A stretch of 64,000 bases of DNA, taken from contig NZ_QBFD01000015.1 of the NCBI RefSeq assembly GCF_003335585.1, positions 506,304-570,303 on the forward strand, given 5' to 3'. Below, one piece after another: positions 20,043-30,217 of this stretch; within the stretch, counting starts at the first letter, position 1, and every line of letters starts with the position of its first letter. The position numbers were made by a program, and so were the translations under genes. This DNA comes from Sulfitobacter sp. DFL-14 (GTDB taxonomy: Bacteria; Pseudomonadota; Alphaproteobacteria; Rhodobacterales; Rhodobacteraceae). Under the pieces are notes generated by a model that was not told where the DNA came from, ran no database searches, and worked only from the letters and a program-made list of their open reading frames with translations.

Positions 20043-20845
20043 CCCGGCTGATCCACCTGTCCGATCTGCATTTCGGCAAGGACCGTGCCAATCTGATCGA
20101 GCCACTACTCAGGGCGCTGTCGGAACTCGGACCTGATCAGGTTGCGATCTCGGGTGATTTGACCCAGCGTGCGCGGCGGCGGGAATATGTGAGCGCCCGC
20201 GCGTTTATCGACCGGATCAACGCGCCGGTGCTGTGCATCCCCGGCAATCACGACATCCCCATCCACCGGCCTCTGACGCGTTTTTTCCGGCCTTTCGGGC
20301 ATTATCGCAGCTATATATCCCGCGATCTGACACCGCGTGTCGAAACCGAGCAGATGGTGATGGTCGGCCTGAACACCGTCGACCGCTTTCAATGGCAGGC
20401 AGGTCGCCTGTCCGCGTCCCGGTTGCTCAGAGCCTGCAATGCCATGCGGGGCGCGCCTGCCCACAAGCTGCGCGTGCTGGTCGCCCATCACCCGCTTGAG
20501 CACCCCAGAGGCGTCAGAAAGAAACCCATCCCAGGTGCCGCTGCTGCGCTGGAGCGCCTGATCGGCTGCGGTGCCGATCTGATCCTGTCGGGACATCTGC
20601 ACCTGTGGCACGCCGGAGAATTCGCCCACCGCGCCGGGAAAGAATTGCACCGCAACGCGATCCAGCTGCATGCCGGCACCAGCCTGTCGTCACGGATGCG
20701 AGGCGAACCCAATGATTTCAATCTGATCGACATCTCGCCAGATGCAATTCACGTCGCCCGGCAAAGCTTTGACGAGGACAAGGGCCGGTTCGAAACGAAA
20801 GAGACCCGGCAATTCAGCCGGGTCCCTGACAATTCTCAAAACTGA
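20039..20845 (+). CDS. Metallophosphoesterase (class III cyclic-nucleotide phosphodiesterase-like)
   Basis: A 268-residue calcineurin-like enzyme. All metal motifs are visible: DLHFG (D9, H11), GDLTQ (GD at 39-40), GNHD at 69-72, VAHHP near 150 and GHLH near 195. This arrangement is that of CpdA-like phosphodiesterases, but many members act on lipids or other phosphodiesters. Coupling to the preceding lipid kinase favours a lipid-head-group role as an alternative to cAMP hydrolysis. It converges on infB with only six bases between stop codons. Confidence 0.8.
   Translation: MTRLIHLSDLHFGKDRANLIEPLLRALSELGPDQVAISGDLTQRARRREYVSARAFIDRINAPVLCIPGNHDIPIHRPLTRFFRPFGHYRSYISRDLTPRVETEQMVMVGLNTVDRFQWQAGRLSASRLLRACNAMRGAPAHKLRVLVAHHPLEHPRGVRKKPIPGAAAALERLIGCGADLILSGHLHLWHAGEFAHRAGKELHRNAIQLHAGTSLSSRMRGEPNDFNLIDISPDAIHVARQSFDEDKGRFETKETRQFSRVPDNSQN
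20803..20824 (-). terminator. Probable infB operon terminator
   Basis: GACCCGGC and GCCGGGTC form a perfect 8-bp stem with a 6-base loop. On the leftward transcript it is followed by TCTTTCGTTTC, an interrupted T-rich tail. It lies inside the 3' end of the convergent metallophosphoesterase gene. Confidence 0.5.
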
Positions 20846-20851
20846 ACGCGA

Positions 20852-23323
20852 TCAGCTCAACGTCCGGGTGACTTCTTCACGTTCGAAGATTTCGATCACG
20901 TCATCGGGACGGATATCATCGTAGTTCTCGAAGGCCATGCCGCATTCCTGACCGGACTGCACTTCGGGCACTTCATCCTTGAACCGCTTAAGCGTTTTCA
21001 GCGTCCCTTCGTGAATCACGACGTTGTCGCGCAGCAGACGCACACCGGCAGAGCGCCTTGCGACACCTTCGGTGACCAGACAACCGGCAACCTTGCCCAC
21101 ACCGGTGACCTTGAAGACTTCCTTGATGGTTGCATAACCAATGAAGTTCTCCTTGATCTCGTTGCTGAGCAGTCCGGAGGCCGCGGCCTTCACATCGTCC
21201 ACAAGATCGTAGATCACCGAATAATACCGGATCTCCACACCCTTCTGGTTGGCTGTGTTGCGCGCGGATGCGTTGGCACGGACGTTGAAGCCCATGATCG
21301 GGGCACCGGATGCTTCGGCCAGGCCCACATCCGTCTCGGTGATCGCACCGACACCGGAGTGAAGAACCCGCACGCGCACCTCGTCGTTGCCGATCTTTTC
21401 CATCGCCTGAACGATGGCTTCGGCAGAACCCTGCACGTCGGCCTTGACCAGAATCGGCAGTTCGGAAACATCCTCGTCCGCCTTGGCGTTGGCCATCAGC
21501 TGTTCAAGAGTGGTCGCCGCACCCGCCGCAGCGCGTTTGTCCTTGGCAGCTTTCTCGCGGTAGTTGGCAATTTCGCGGGCCTGTGCTTCGGTGCTGGTCA
21601 CGTTCAGCACGTCGCCTGCTTCGGGTGTGCCGTTCAGGCCCAGAACCTCGACGGGAACAGATGGCCCGGCTTCCTTCACACGCTCGCCCTGATCGTTGAT
21701 CAGCGCACGCACCTTGCCGTATTGTTCGCCCACGACAAAGATGTCGCCCTGGCGCAGCGTGCCATTCTGGATCAGAACCGTCGCCACGGGGCCACGGCCC
21801 ACGTCAAGCTGCGCTTCGATCACGGCACCAACAGCGGCACGGTCCGGGTTCGCCTTGAGCTCCAGGATCTCGGCCTGCAGCGCGATGGCCTCAAGCAGTT
21901 GATCCAGACCCTGACCAGTGGTCGCGGAAACCTCCACGTCCTGAACGTCGCCCGACAACTTCTCCACGATGACCTCGTGTTGCAGCAGATCGGTACGGAC
22001 CTTGTCCGGGTTCGCGGCAGGCTTGTCGATCTTGTTGATCGCCACGATCATCGGCACCTTGGCCGCTTTCGCGTGGTTGATCGCCTCGATGGTCTGCGGC
22101 ATCACCGCATCATCCGCAGCCACAACCAGCACCACGATGTCCGTCACCTGAGCACCGCGCGACCGCATCGACGTAAACGCCGCGTGGCCCGGTGTATCGA
22201 GGAAAGACAGCACAGCACCGTTTTCGGTGGTAACCTGATAGGCCCCGATGTGCTGGGTGATCCCGCCAGCTTCGCCCGCGACGACCTTGGCGTTGCGGAT
22301 CGCATCCAGCAGCGATGTCTTGCCGTGGTCGACGTGACCCATGATCGTGATGACCGGCGGACGGCCGACCAGATCCTTGGGATCGTCGATGACTTCCTTG
22401 ATGACATCCTCGACGTCGGAATCGGAAACGCGGACAACCTTGTGGCCGAATTCCTCGATGATCAGTTCGGCGGTATCGGCATCAATGGTTTCATTCTGTG
22501 TCACCATCATGCCGTTGTTCATCAACGCCTTGACGACTTCGCCCACGCGCTCGGCCATACGGTTGGCCAGTTCGGAAACGACAATCGCCTCGGGCAGCTG
22601 CACATCGCGCACGACCTTTTCACGCTCGACAGAGCCACCCATGGCCTTCTGCCGTGCGCGTTCCTGCTTGCGCTTCATCGCAGCCATCGACCGCTGCCGT
22701 CCGCCTTCGCCGCCGGTCAGCGCCTGATTGACCGTCAGCTTGCCGGAGCGACGGTTGTCGTTGCCGCGGTTCTTCTTGTTGGTTTCCTCGCGGTCACGCT
22801 CGGTCTTGCGGGGGGCTTGCGCCGGTACCGCCTTGTTGTTCGGCGTGCGGGCAACGGCAGGTTCGGAAGGCGCTGCTGCCGCAGCTTCGGCAGCCGCAGC
22901 GGCCTCGCGGACCTTTGCGGCTTCTTCCTCGGCCTTCGCCTTGAGCGCTTCTTCGCGCTCTTTTTCCTCGCGTTCTTTCTCTTCCTGTTCAGCCCTGCGG
23001 CGCTCGCGGTCTTCCGCGCGGGCCTTTTCTTCGGCTTCGCGGGCAGCGGCCTCTTCGGACTCGCGGGCCTTGGCGGCCTGAACAGCCCTCAGGCGGCGAT
23101 CCATTTCCGCATCGGTGATCCCCGCAGGACGCTTGGAAGGGTCCCCAACCGGAGATCCGCCAGCACCTGCCTTACCGGCACCCGGCTTGGGCACCACAAC
23201 GCGCTTGCGCTTGGTTTCGACTACGACGTTCTTGGTCCGCCCATGGCTAAAGCTTTGCTTTACATTACCCGGACGCGCGCCTCCGCGCAGACCCAATGTT
23301 TTCTTGCCGTCACTATCGCTCAT
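20852..23323 (-). CDS. infB: Translation initiation factor IF-2
   Basis: GTPase that brings initiator tRNA to the ribosome. The 823-residue protein has a charged Ala/Glu/Arg-rich N-terminal region (about 70-190), an IF2 N-domain near 245-300 and G1 GHVDHGKT at 329-336. DTPGHAAF and NKID follow, then domains II-IV. Complete. It is the last gene of the leftward rimP-nusA-ylxR-infB operon, the order conserved across bacteria. Confidence 0.99.
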   Translation of the reverse strand: MSDSDGKKTLGLRGGARPGNVKQSFSHGRTKNVVVETKRKRVVVPKPGAGKAGAGGSPVGDPSKRPAGITDAEMDRRLRAVQAAKARESEEAAAREAEEKARAEDRERRRAEQEEKEREEKEREEALKAKAEEEAAKVREAAAAAEAAAAAPSEPAVARTPNNKAVPAQAPRKTERDREETNKKNRGNDNRRSGKLTVNQALTGGEGGRQRSMAAMKRKQERARQKAMGGSVEREKVVRDVQLPEAIVVSELANRMAERVGEVVKALMNNGMMVTQNETIDADTAELIIEEFGHKVVRVSDSDVEDVIKEVIDDPKDLVGRPPVITIMGHVDHGKTSLLDAIRNAKVVAGEAGGITQHIGAYQVTTENGAVLSFLDTPGHAAFTSMRSRGAQVTDIVVLVVAADDAVMPQTIEAINHAKAAKVPMIVAINKIDKPAANPDKVRTDLLQHEVIVEKLSGDVQDVEVSATTGQGLDQLLEAIALQAEILELKANPDRAAVGAVIEAQLDVGRGPVATVLIQNGTLRQGDIFVVGEQYGKVRALINDQGERVKEAGPSVPVEVLGLNGTPEAGDVLNVTSTEAQAREIANYREKAAKDKRAAAGAATTLEQLMANAKADEDVSELPILVKADVQGSAEAIVQAMEKIGNDEVRVRVLHSGVGAITETDVGLAEASGAPIMGFNVRANASARNTANQKGVEIRYYSVIYDLVDDVKAAASGLLSNEIKENFIGYATIKEVFKVTGVGKVAGCLVTEGVARRSAGVRLLRDNVVIHEGTLKTLKRFKDEVPEVQSGQECGMAFENYDDIRPDDVIEIFEREEVTRTLS

Positions 23324-23332
23324 CTAGCTCGT

Positions 23333-23953
23333 CTATCCTTTCGACTGGCCCTTGCCAGTCTCGTTTTTGCGCACGCCTTTAAGTCGTTGGGCTTCCTCTA
23401 CAACACGTAGCGTGAGTCCACCAGAGGCGAGCGCCCCATGTATCACAGTTTGACGTCCGAAAGCCAAACCCAATTCATCTGCCGTCAGCCATCCGATGTA
23501 ATGGCCGTAGTGCGGCGTGCTTAACTTGCTCTTGCCGCGACCCGATCCGTCTGACGCCTGGATCAGCACTTCTGCCTCCTCGGACTGCAGCCAGCTCTTT
23601 ACCTTTTCGTAGCCCGCAACGGCACGCCCGCCCTTGCGCTGCAACGAAATAAGGTCGACCACGCGCCGGGCAAGCTGCTTTTCCACTTCATCAGCCAACC
23701 CTTCAGGTACATTTACCTGCTGCTTGGCTGCACGGGTAAACAGCTTTTTCTTCACCGCCAGTTCAATCGCATCGCGATCCGCCGCGACATAGATGCCGCG
23801 CCCCGGCAGTTTGCCCAGAATATCGGGCACAACCTGCTGATCAGGGCCAACCACAAAACGCACAAGCCCGAACTTGGGTTGCACCTCTCCCGTCGAGATA
23901 CATTTGCGTTCGGGACCGTCAGACCGATCCTTGGTTGCGCCACCGCGACCCAT
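23333..23953 (-). CDS. YlxR-family RNA-binding protein (DUF448) with C-terminal extension
   Basis: A basic 206-residue protein. The N-terminal domain contains RKCISTGE and GRGIYVAADRDAIELAVKKKLF, the YlxR/DUF448 fold, here with one Cys (many relatives have more). The C-terminal half (YIGWLTADELGLAFGR, VIHGALASGGLT) resembles an L7Ae-type RNA-binding domain, the fused form usual in alphaproteobacteria. I chose the ATG at 23953, which leaves 22 bases after nusA; an upstream in-frame ATG at 24034 would overlap nusA. Role is probably ribosome- or RNase-P-related RNA binding; exact function is unsettled. Confidence 0.88.
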   Translation of the reverse strand: MGRGGATKDRSDGPERKCISTGEVQPKFGLVRFVVGPDQQVVPDILGKLPGRGIYVAADRDAIELAVKKKLFTRAAKQQVNVPEGLADEVEKQLARRVVDLISLQRKGGRAVAGYEKVKSWLQSEEAEVLIQASDGSGRGKSKLSTPHYGHYIGWLTADELGLAFGRQTVIHGALASGGLTLRVVEEAQRLKGVRKNETGKGQSKG

Positions 23954-23975
23954 CAGGTGCTTCCGAGGCCTGCGA

Positions 23976-25595
23976 TCAGGCCCCGGCCTCCTCGGCTGCT
24001 TCGCCGTCTTCGTCGGTTTCTTCAGCCGTTTCAAGATCCGCAGGATCGACCCAGCCCAGCATGACGCGGGCGGTCATGATCATGTCCTGCGCTTCCTCCA
24101 GCGAGATGTCGAAGGGTTCAAGCGTGCCATCGTCCTTTACACGCTCGCCATTCACGGTTGTCCAACCGCCGGCCAGTTCCCAGTCGGCGCAGGTTGCAAA
24201 GTCTTCCAGTGTCTTCACGTCATCCTTTGCCAGCGCTTCAATCATCTGGGGTGTCAGACCCTCGAATTCAACCAGGCTGTCTTCGACACCCAATGCGCGG
24301 GCGGCTTCCAGGGCTGCCTTGTTCTGCGCTTCCAGCACGTCACGGGCACGGGCCTGAAGCTCGGCGGCGGTATCTTCGTCCACACCGTCGATCACCAGAA
24401 GCTCGTCAACCTCGACGTAAGCCACTTCCTCAAGGTTGGTGAACCCTTCGGAGACCAGAAGCTGGGCAAAGAATTCGTCCAGGTCCAGATTGTCCATGAA
24501 CAGCTTGGTGCGCAGCTCGAACTCGGCCTGACGGCGCTGGCTTTCCTGCTCTTCTGTCATGATGTCGATATCAAGACCGGTCAGCTGGCTGGCCAGACGC
24601 ACGTTCTGACCGCGACGGCCGATGGCAAGCGACAGCTGCTCTTCGGGGACGACGACTTCGATCTTGCCGGCTTCTTCATCCAGAACAACCTTGGACACTT
24701 CCGCAGGCTGCAGCGCGTTCACCAGGAAGGTCGGCTGGTCTTCGTTCCAGGGGATGATGTCGATCTTTTCGCCCTGAAGCTCGTTTACCACGGCCTGCAC
24801 ACGGCTGCCGCGCATACCGACGCAGGCGCCAACCGGGTCGATCGAGCTGTCATAGGAGATGACGGCGATCTTGGCGCGCGAACCGGGGTCGCGGGCCACG
24901 GCCTTGATCTCGATGATGCCGTCATAGATTTCGGGCACTTCCATCTTGAACAGTTCGGCCATGAACTCGGGCGCTGTGCGCGACAGGAAAATCTGCGGCC
25001 CGCGCTGCTCGCGGCGCACGTCCTTGATATAGACGCGGATACGGTCGTTGGGCCGGTAGCTTTCGCGGCCGATCTTTTCGTTCCGGCGCAGGATCGCTTC
25101 GCCAGCGCCCACATCGACGATGACGTTGCCGTATTCCTCGCGCTTGACCAGACCGTTGATGATGGTGCCTGCGCGGTCCTTGAATTCTTCGTACTGGCGG
25201 TCACGCTCGGCTTCGCGGACCTTCTGCAGGATCACCTGCTTGGCCGATTGTGCGGCGATGCGGCCCATTTCAACGGGGGGCACTTCCTCAACCAGCGTAT
25301 CGCCGACCTTGGGATCGTCCATGTACTGCCGGGCTTGCTCAACCGTGAACTCGGCCTGGTAGTTTTCCAGTTCCTCATCCTCGACTACCGTGCGGACGCG
25401 GGTAAAGGTGGCGCGCCCGGTCTTGCGGTCGATGGACACACGGATGTCCATTTCCGCGCCGTAGCGGGACTTGGCCGCCCGGGCGAGCGATTCTTCCATC
25501 GCTTCGACCACCAGACTGGGGTCGATCATCTTTTCACGCGCCACCGCTTCGGCGGTTTGCAGCAGCTCAAGCTGGTTGGCAGATGTAATGGCCAT
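23976..25595 (-). CDS. nusA: Transcription termination/antitermination factor NusA
   Basis: Binds RNA polymerase, slows it and modulates intrinsic termination and antitermination. The 539-residue protein has an N-terminal polymerase-binding domain (1-125), an S1 domain (about 135-200, with [13 protein letters not shown]), two KH domains (about 230-345, with [12 protein letters not shown] and [15 protein letters not shown]) and acidic helix-hairpin-helix repeats to the end. Its start abuts the rimP stop. NusA is known to favour intrinsic terminators, and this operon has one in its leader. Confidence 0.98.
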   Translation of the reverse strand: MAITSANQLELLQTAEAVAREKMIDPSLVVEAMEESLARAAKSRYGAEMDIRVSIDRKTGRATFTRVRTVVEDEELENYQAEFTVEQARQYMDDPKVGDTLVEEVPPVEMGRIAAQSAKQVILQKVREAERDRQYEEFKDRAGTIINGLVKREEYGNVIVDVGAGEAILRRNEKIGRESYRPNDRIRVYIKDVRREQRGPQIFLSRTAPEFMAELFKMEVPEIYDGIIEIKAVARDPGSRAKIAVISYDSSIDPVGACVGMRGSRVQAVVNELQGEKIDIIPWNEDQPTFLVNALQPAEVSKVVLDEEAGKIEVVVPEEQLSLAIGRRGQNVRLASQLTGLDIDIMTEEQESQRRQAEFELRTKLFMDNLDLDEFFAQLLVSEGFTNLEEVAYVEVDELLVIDGVDEDTAAELQARARDVLEAQNKAALEAARALGVEDSLVEFEGLTPQMIEALAKDDVKTLEDFATCADWELAGGWTTVNGERVKDDGTLEPFDISLEEAQDMIMTARVMLGWVDPADLETAEETDEDGEAAEEAGA

Positions 25596-26176
25596 TAGTC
25601 TTCTCCCTCAGCAGACCCGTCATCGGTCTGAACTTCATCGAAATCTTCTTCATTCAGCGCGCCGGCCGCCTTGCGTTGGCGCAACATTTCCTTGATCAGC
25701 TCGTCCGTCAGCACCAGCTTGGCGTCCGACAGCCAGTCAAAGTTGAGCCCGATGGTCCCCTCTTCGACGTTGATCAGCACTTCGTTCCCGTCGATCCCGG
25801 CCAGCTCGCCCTTGAAACGGCGGCGGCCATCGATCAGCTCGTCCGTCTCGATCTTGGCCTCGTAGCCTTCGAACATGTCGAAATCCTTGAGCCGGGTCAG
25901 CGGACGGTCGATGCCGGGGCTTGAGACCTCCAGCGTGTATTCATCGAGGATCGGGTCCTCGACATCCAGCACGGTGCCGATGGCCTGATTGATCAGCGCA
26001 AGGTCATCAACCTCGATCCCGCCCTCGGGCCTGTCGGCCATGATCTGAAGGATCGTGTTCTTGCCCGACATCAGTCGTACACGCACCAGTTCAAACCCCA
26101 TGTCCTCGATCACCGGGGTGATGATCTCGGCCAGGCGGCGGTCAATGGCGGCTTTTGCTATCAGATCGTTGGACAT
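25595..26176 (-). CDS. rimP: Ribosome maturation factor RimP
   Basis: Helps 30S subunit assembly. The 193-residue protein has the RimP N-domain ([27 protein letters not shown]) and the [14 protein letters not shown] hallmark near residue 95, followed by the SH3-like C-domain. The start [12 protein letters not shown] was chosen because upstream in-frame residues correspond to the terminator and promoter region. Its start codon lies only 15 bases after the T-run of an intrinsic terminator. It is the first gene of the nusA-infB operon. Confidence 0.95.
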   Translation of the reverse strand: MSNDLIAKAAIDRRLAEIITPVIEDMGFELVRVRLMSGKNTILQIMADRPEGGIEVDDLALINQAIGTVLDVEDPILDEYTLEVSSPGIDRPLTRLKDFDMFEGYEAKIETDELIDGRRRFKGELAGIDGNEVLINVEEGTIGLNFDWLSDAKLVLTDELIKEMLRQRKAAGALNEEDFDEVQTDDGSAEGED

Positions 26177-26191
26177 GGTTCTTTCAGACAC

Positions 26192-26214
26192 AAAAAAACG
26201 GGCGCGCGGCCCGT
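26192..26214 (-). terminator. Intrinsic terminator in rimP leader (possible attenuator)
   Basis: On the leftward transcript ACGGGC-CGCGC-GCCCGT is followed directly by a run of seven T (counting the stem's last base). It is a textbook terminator with a perfect 6-bp stem. It lies after a promoter-like element and just before rimP, so besides ending the upstream operon it can cut off the rimP-nusA-infB message. A GGCGCG stretch early in the leader can pair with CGCGCC of the terminator, offering an antiterminator. Confidence 0.8.
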
Positions 26215-26268
26215 GTTCAAGATCGGTGGAGCGTTTGGTGTGGACCCGAACGCGCCGCTGTTGGCAAC

Positions 26269-26297
26269 CATATACGCCGGGTTGCCGCCAATCGCAA
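26269..26297 (-). promoter_or_regulatory. Putative rimP operon promoter
   Basis: Read leftward, TTGCGA and TATATG are 17 bases apart. The -35 and the first five -10 bases match the candidate upstream of dnaK. It predicts a transcript start near 26262, about 48 bases ahead of the terminator hairpin and 86 ahead of rimP. Confidence 0.45.
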
Positions 26298-26314
26298 GGC
26301 CCCCCGCGCAAGGC

Positions 26315-27175
26315 TCATCCGAACCACCAGCGTTCCGCCGCGCGCAGGTTGTCCAGCGGGCGCAGGGGGCTGACCTGCGCGGGCTGGGCGACGGCGGCGC
26401 TGACGGCCTGCACCGGGTGGCGCGCGTCGGGTATCAGATGAATATCCGGCAAACCGGCAAGCGCACCCGCGTCGCGGATATCCACCGCGTCGACCAGGTA
26501 TTCGCCCAACGCCTGGCCACGCACAGGTTCGGAAGGGATCGAGGTCAGCTCGACCTCGTCAAACCAGCCCGCCGTGCCGTCGCGGTAGTGGCTGGCTGTT
26601 CGCGTCGCCAGAACCTGCTGGCCGGGCCGGAACCGGCGCAGCTGGTAAAGCCCGGTGCCGATGCCTGCCTCCGGTGCATGGGCGGGCCGGATCACGTACT
26701 CAGGCCCCGACAGCATCAGCGGCAGCCCGACGTTCGGTACTTCCAGGGTGATTCTCAGCTGGTCGGGGCGCATTGCACGCACCTCTCCCGCAACCAGCCG
26801 GTGCAGGCTGGCCACCGCATCCGCCGCCGTAAAGGCGGCACCGTCATGGAACCGTACCCCGCGACGCAGATCGAAATCCCAGATCCGCGCATCGTCCGAG
26901 GCCTGCCAGCCCAGCGCGAGTTCGGCGCGCAGGGTGCCATCTGCGGCCACTTCGGTCAGGGTGTCATAGATCAGCCCCTGCCGCGCCACCTGCATGAACA
27001 ACCCATCACCCTGCGACCACGAATCGCTGCGGGACCCGCCCGACAGCGCCATCCGCAAACGCCCGCCACGCGCGGGCACGCCCGCCGCGCCAACGCCCGT
27101 CGCGGCCAGCAGGGCCGCCGCCGCGGCACTGGAAAAGACCGCGCGGCGGTCAAGAAGGGTGGTCCTGCGGCTCAT
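26315..27175 (-). CDS. Short family-5 ABC solute-binding protein lacking the second lobe
   Basis: A 286-residue protein with a signal-like N-terminus containing paired arginines (RRTTLLDRRAVF) and an Ala-rich core. The first lobe of oligopeptide-binding proteins is clear (IYDTLTEV, WDFDLRRGVRFHDGAAFTAADAV, GTGLYQLRRFRPGQQV, ASHYRDG). After GALAGLPDI the sequence jumps to PLDNLRAAERWWFG, which is the normal C-terminal end of these proteins. About 200 residues of the second lobe are therefore missing, with no frameshift visible. It overlaps the peptidase gene by ATGA. Either a conserved short variant or an in-frame deletion product. Confidence 0.75.
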   Translation of the reverse strand: MSRRTTLLDRRAVFSSAAAAALLAATGVGAAGVPARGGRLRMALSGGSRSDSWSQGDGLFMQVARQGLIYDTLTEVAADGTLRAELALGWQASDDARIWDFDLRRGVRFHDGAAFTAADAVASLHRLVAGEVRAMRPDQLRITLEVPNVGLPLMLSGPEYVIRPAHAPEAGIGTGLYQLRRFRPGQQVLATRTASHYRDGTAGWFDEVELTSIPSEPVRGQALGEYLVDAVDIRDAGALAGLPDIHLIPDARHPVQAVSAAVAQPAQVSPLRPLDNLRAAERWWFG

Positions 27176-28143
27176 AGCTTTGCGATCCTGTCCATGGCGC
27201 GCACCAGTTCCGCACTGATCCCCGGTTCCGAGAGGGCATGGCCCGCATTCCGCACCATCAACAGCTCCACACCGGGCCAGCGTTCCGCGATCCTGTGGGC
27301 GCTGACCGGCGGACAGATCATGTCATACCGCCCCTGCACGATGGTGCCGGGGATATGCGCGATACGCGGCATGTGTTCCACGATCTGGCCGTCGAACTCC
27401 AGAAAGCCCGCGTTGGTGAAATAGTGATTCTCCAACCGGGAAAAGGCACGGGCATAGTCGGACGGCCCCTCATGCGATGCCCCGGACGACTGGATCGACG
27501 CCAGCGCGTTTTCCCATGCGGCCCAGGCCCTGCCAAAGCGCTGCTCAATCGGCAGATCGCCCGAAAACAGACGCCTGTGGTAGGCCTTGATCAGGTCGTC
27601 CTGTTCCTCCTTGGGAATCAGGGACACGAAGCGGTCCCAGACCTCGGGCCAGAATTTCCCGGCGCCGCCGCCATAAAACCAATCCAGCTCCGACTGCGTC
27701 ATCAGGAATACACCGCGCAAGACCATGTGGCGCACGGCATCCGGGTGCGTCTGGGCATAGACCAGCGCCAAAGTCGCCCCCCAGGACCCGCCAAAGACGA
27801 TCCAGCGGTCGATCTTCAACTCTTTGCGAATCATCTCGATGTCAGCGACCAGGTGCCAGGTGGTGTTGTCCGTCACGCTCGCGTGGGGGCGCGACCGGCC
27901 ACAGCCGCGCTGATCAAACAGAATCACCCGGTAGACGGAGGGATCGAAATACCGGCGCATCGACGGGCTGCAGCCGCCGCCGGGTCCGCCATGCAGGACC
28001 ACAACCGGAAGCCCATCCGGGTTGCCGCATTGCTCGTAATAAACCCTATGCCCCTGCCCGACCGACATCATCCCCTGATCGAAGGGGTCAATGGGCGGAT
28101 AAAGATACTGCGCCGCGCGCATTTGGTCGGGATACTTGTCCAT
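27172..28143 (-). CDS. pip: Proline iminopeptidase
   Basis: Removes N-terminal proline from peptides; alpha/beta-hydrolase of peptidase family S33, 323 residues. The oxyanion motif HGGPGGG is at 51-57, FDQRGCGRS at 76-84 and the nucleophile elbow GGSWGA has S120. Asp and His of the triad are expected near the C-terminus (RYDMICPP, NAGHALSEPG). It is cytoplasmic, with no signal peptide. It is translationally coupled to a peptide-binding-like protein, suggesting peptide use, and diverges from ubiG. Confidence 0.93.
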   Translation of the reverse strand: MDKYPDQMRAAQYLYPPIDPFDQGMMSVGQGHRVYYEQCGNPDGLPVVVLHGGPGGGCSPSMRRYFDPSVYRVILFDQRGCGRSRPHASVTDNTTWHLVADIEMIRKELKIDRWIVFGGSWGATLALVYAQTHPDAVRHMVLRGVFLMTQSELDWFYGGGAGKFWPEVWDRFVSLIPKEEQDDLIKAYHRRLFSGDLPIEQRFGRAWAAWENALASIQSSGASHEGPSDYARAFSRLENHYFTNAGFLEFDGQIVEHMPRIAHIPGTIVQGRYDMICPPVSAHRIAERWPGVELLMVRNAGHALSEPGISAELVRAMDRIAKL

Positions 28144-28191
28144 GGGGGACCTATATAGTGTCCAAGTCTACAAGAACATAGGAAGCGGAAA

Positions 28192-28938
28192 ATGCAAATG
28201 TCTCGAACAACAGTTGATCCGTCAGAAATTTCCAAATTCGAAGCCATGGCCGCCGAATGGTGGGATCTGAACGGAAAGTTCAAGCCGCTGCACATGCTCA
28301 ATCCCTGTCGGCTGGATTATATCACCAGCCAGATTGCCGGGGAATTCGACCGCGACCTGAAAGCTGCCGACCCTTTCAAGGGCCTGCGAATCCTCGATAT
28401 CGGCTGCGGCGGCGGGTTGCTGGCAGAACCGATGGCGCGGCTGGGTGCGGATGTGGTCGGCGCCGATGCGGCGGAAGGGAATATTCCCGTGGCACGGGTT
28501 CACGCAGAACAATCCGGCCTCGATATCGACTACCGCCACACCACTGCCGAAGCGATGGCAGAGGCGGGCGAACAGTTCGATGTGGTCCTCAACATGGAAG
28601 TGGTCGAACACGTCGCCTCCCCCATTGATTATCTGACCGCCTGCCATGACCTGTTGAAGCCGGGCGGGCTGCACATCTGTTCGACAATTAACCGAAACCC
28701 GAAATCCTTTGCCATGGCGATCGTGGGGGCGGAACACATCATGCGTTGGCTGCCGAAAGGGACGCATGAATGGTCCAAGTTCATCACCCCCGACGAATTG
28801 TTCGACCTGCTGCGGCAGGCGGGGCTAGAGCCGGTGGACCGCAAGGGGTTCGTATTCAACCCCATCGCCTGGACCTGGCGGCTGTCCGACAAAGACCTGA
28901 GCGTGAACTACGTGACGGCAAGCCTCAGGAAAGCTTGA
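28192..28938 (+). CDS. ubiG: Ubiquinone biosynthesis O-methyltransferase UbiG
   Basis: Performs both O-methylations in ubiquinone synthesis. The 248-residue protein has [17 protein letters not shown] near residue 22 (UbiG hallmark), SAM motif ILDIGCGGG at 67-75 and the C-terminal [14 protein letters not shown]. The ATG at 28198 (third codon) is an alternative start. It diverges from pip, with 48 bases between, and its 3' end overlaps the convergent marR by 14 bases. Confidence 0.96.
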   Translation: MQMSRTTVDPSEISKFEAMAAEWWDLNGKFKPLHMLNPCRLDYITSQIAGEFDRDLKAADPFKGLRILDIGCGGGLLAEPMARLGADVVGADAAEGNIPVARVHAEQSGLDIDYRHTTAEAMAEAGEQFDVVLNMEVVEHVASPIDYLTACHDLLKPGGLHICSTINRNPKSFAMAIVGAEHIMRWLPKGTHEWSKFITPDELFDLLRQAGLEPVDRKGFVFNPIAWTWRLSDKDLSVNYVTASLRKA

Positions 28939-29359
28939 TCCGGATCTCGCGCAGGATCGGCAGGGCCGCGCGGGTCTGTTCTTCGCCCAGGCTTTCCACC
29001 ACCTCGTTGATCATCGGCGCGATGGCAGCCACCGCATCGTCGCGTGCCTGCCGCCCCGCCGGGCTGATCGCGACCATCTTGCGCCGCGCATCGTCCCAGT
29101 CCGGGCGGATGTGGACATAGCCGGACCATTCCAGCTTGGTCAGGGTGTTGGTCATCGCCCCGCGGGTAACACCGAACCGTTCGGCCAGCCGCGCCGGGCT
29201 GCTTTCATCGCCCTGCCAGGAAAGATGGTTCAGCACCGAGAAATGCGAAATCTCCATCCCCTTCGGCAACACCCGCGTCAGACGACTGCGCACAGCGTGA
29301 TCGGCCGCCAGCAACTCGCTGAACAGCATGATCGCAACTGTCTGACTGTCATCACTCAT
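28925..29359 (-). CDS. MarR-family transcriptional regulator
   Basis: A 144-residue winged-helix protein. Residues about 50-105 ([46 protein letters not shown]) contain the recognition helix and DxR wing of the MarR family. The N- and C-terminal helices would form the dimer. It lies 12 bases upstream of a nitrilase-family gene on the same strand. The ligand is not predictable. Its 3' end overlaps ubiG head-on. Confidence 0.88.
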   Translation of the reverse strand: MSDDSQTVAIMLFSELLAADHAVRSRLTRVLPKGMEISHFSVLNHLSWQGDESSPARLAERFGVTRGAMTNTLTKLEWSGYVHIRPDWDDARRKMVAISPAGRQARDDAVAAIAPMINEVVESLGEEQTRAALPILREIRIKLS

Positions 29360-29371
29360 TTACCGACCTGA

Positions 29372-30217
29372 TCAAGAAGCCACTTGAGGCGCATCGAACA
29401 TGCGCGCGTTTGCCATGCTGGGGACCTTTCCCCGTGCTTTCGCGAGATCATCCATATCCAGAGCAAAGTTGTAAACGCCGGCTGTGTCGCCTGCATCCAG
29501 CAGCACCTCGCCCCAGGGCGACACCACCAGCGAATGACCATAGCAATCCCGCGTCTTGTGTTCGGCGCTGGCATGGGTGCCCGTCTGCGCCGGGGCTATC
29601 ACGAAACAGCCTGTCTCAATCGCCCGCGCCCTGAGCAGCGCGTGCCAGTGGGCCGCACCGGTCACCGGCGAAAACGCCGCCGGCACGGTGATGATCTGCG
29701 CCCCGGCGCGGGCCAATGCGTTGTAAAGCAGCGGAAACCGGACATCGTAACAGATGCTCAACCCGATCTTGCCAAAGGGCGTGTCGGCCACCACGGCCTG
29801 CGTGCCCGGACGGTAGCCCGCCGATTCGCGATAGGTCTCGCTCTCGTTTATCTGCACGTCGAACATGTGGATCTTGTCGTATCGCGCCACGATCCCGCCC
29901 TGCGGGTCGATCAGAAAGGACCGATTGGCAAAACGTCCGTCCGCGTCCCCGGTCTTGAGCCCGAGTGACCCGATCAACAGCCAGATCCCCGCATCCGCCG
30001 CCGCCTTGCGCAGAGCGGCCAGAGTGATGTCCTCGTCTTCATGCAACAGCACGTCCTGCTGGTGGCTGCGGCTGGTCGACACACAATTGGTCACTTCCGG
30101 CGTCAGAACAAACTCTGCCCCGGCGCGCACCGCCTCATCCAGCATGGCCAGCGTCTTGCCAAGGTTGTCCCTAGGGTCATCCGTGACATTCAGTTGCAGG
30201 ATCGCACCTTGCATCAT
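29372..30217 (-). CDS. Carbon-nitrogen hydrolase (Nit2-like omega-amidase family)
   Basis: A 281-residue nitrilase-superfamily amidase. The Glu-Lys-Cys triad is visible: E41 (FVLTPE), K115 (YDKIHMFDV) and C156 (LSICYDVRFP). The DKIHMFDV and ICYDVRFP segments are those of Nit1/Nit2 enzymes, which hydrolyse alpha-ketoglutaramate or deaminated glutathione. It overlaps glutaredoxin grxC by ATGA, which favours a link to glutathione metabolism such as deaminated-glutathione repair. The precise substrate is inference. Confidence 0.9.
   Translation of the reverse strand: MMQGAILQLNVTDDPRDNLGKTLAMLDEAVRAGAEFVLTPEVTNCVSTSRSHQQDVLLHEDEDITLAALRKAAADAGIWLLIGSLGLKTGDADGRFANRSFLIDPQGGIVARYDKIHMFDVQINESETYRESAGYRPGTQAVVADTPFGKIGLSICYDVRFPLLYNALARAGAQIITVPAAFSPVTGAAHWHALLRARAIETGCFVIAPAQTGTHASAEHKTRDCYGHSLVVSPWGEVLLDAGDTAGVYNFALDMDDLAKARGKVPSMANARMFDAPQVAS

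Noticed and set aside
21011-23410. 799-codon frame antisense to infB
   Set aside because: Same reason; infB motifs are complete on the opposite strand.
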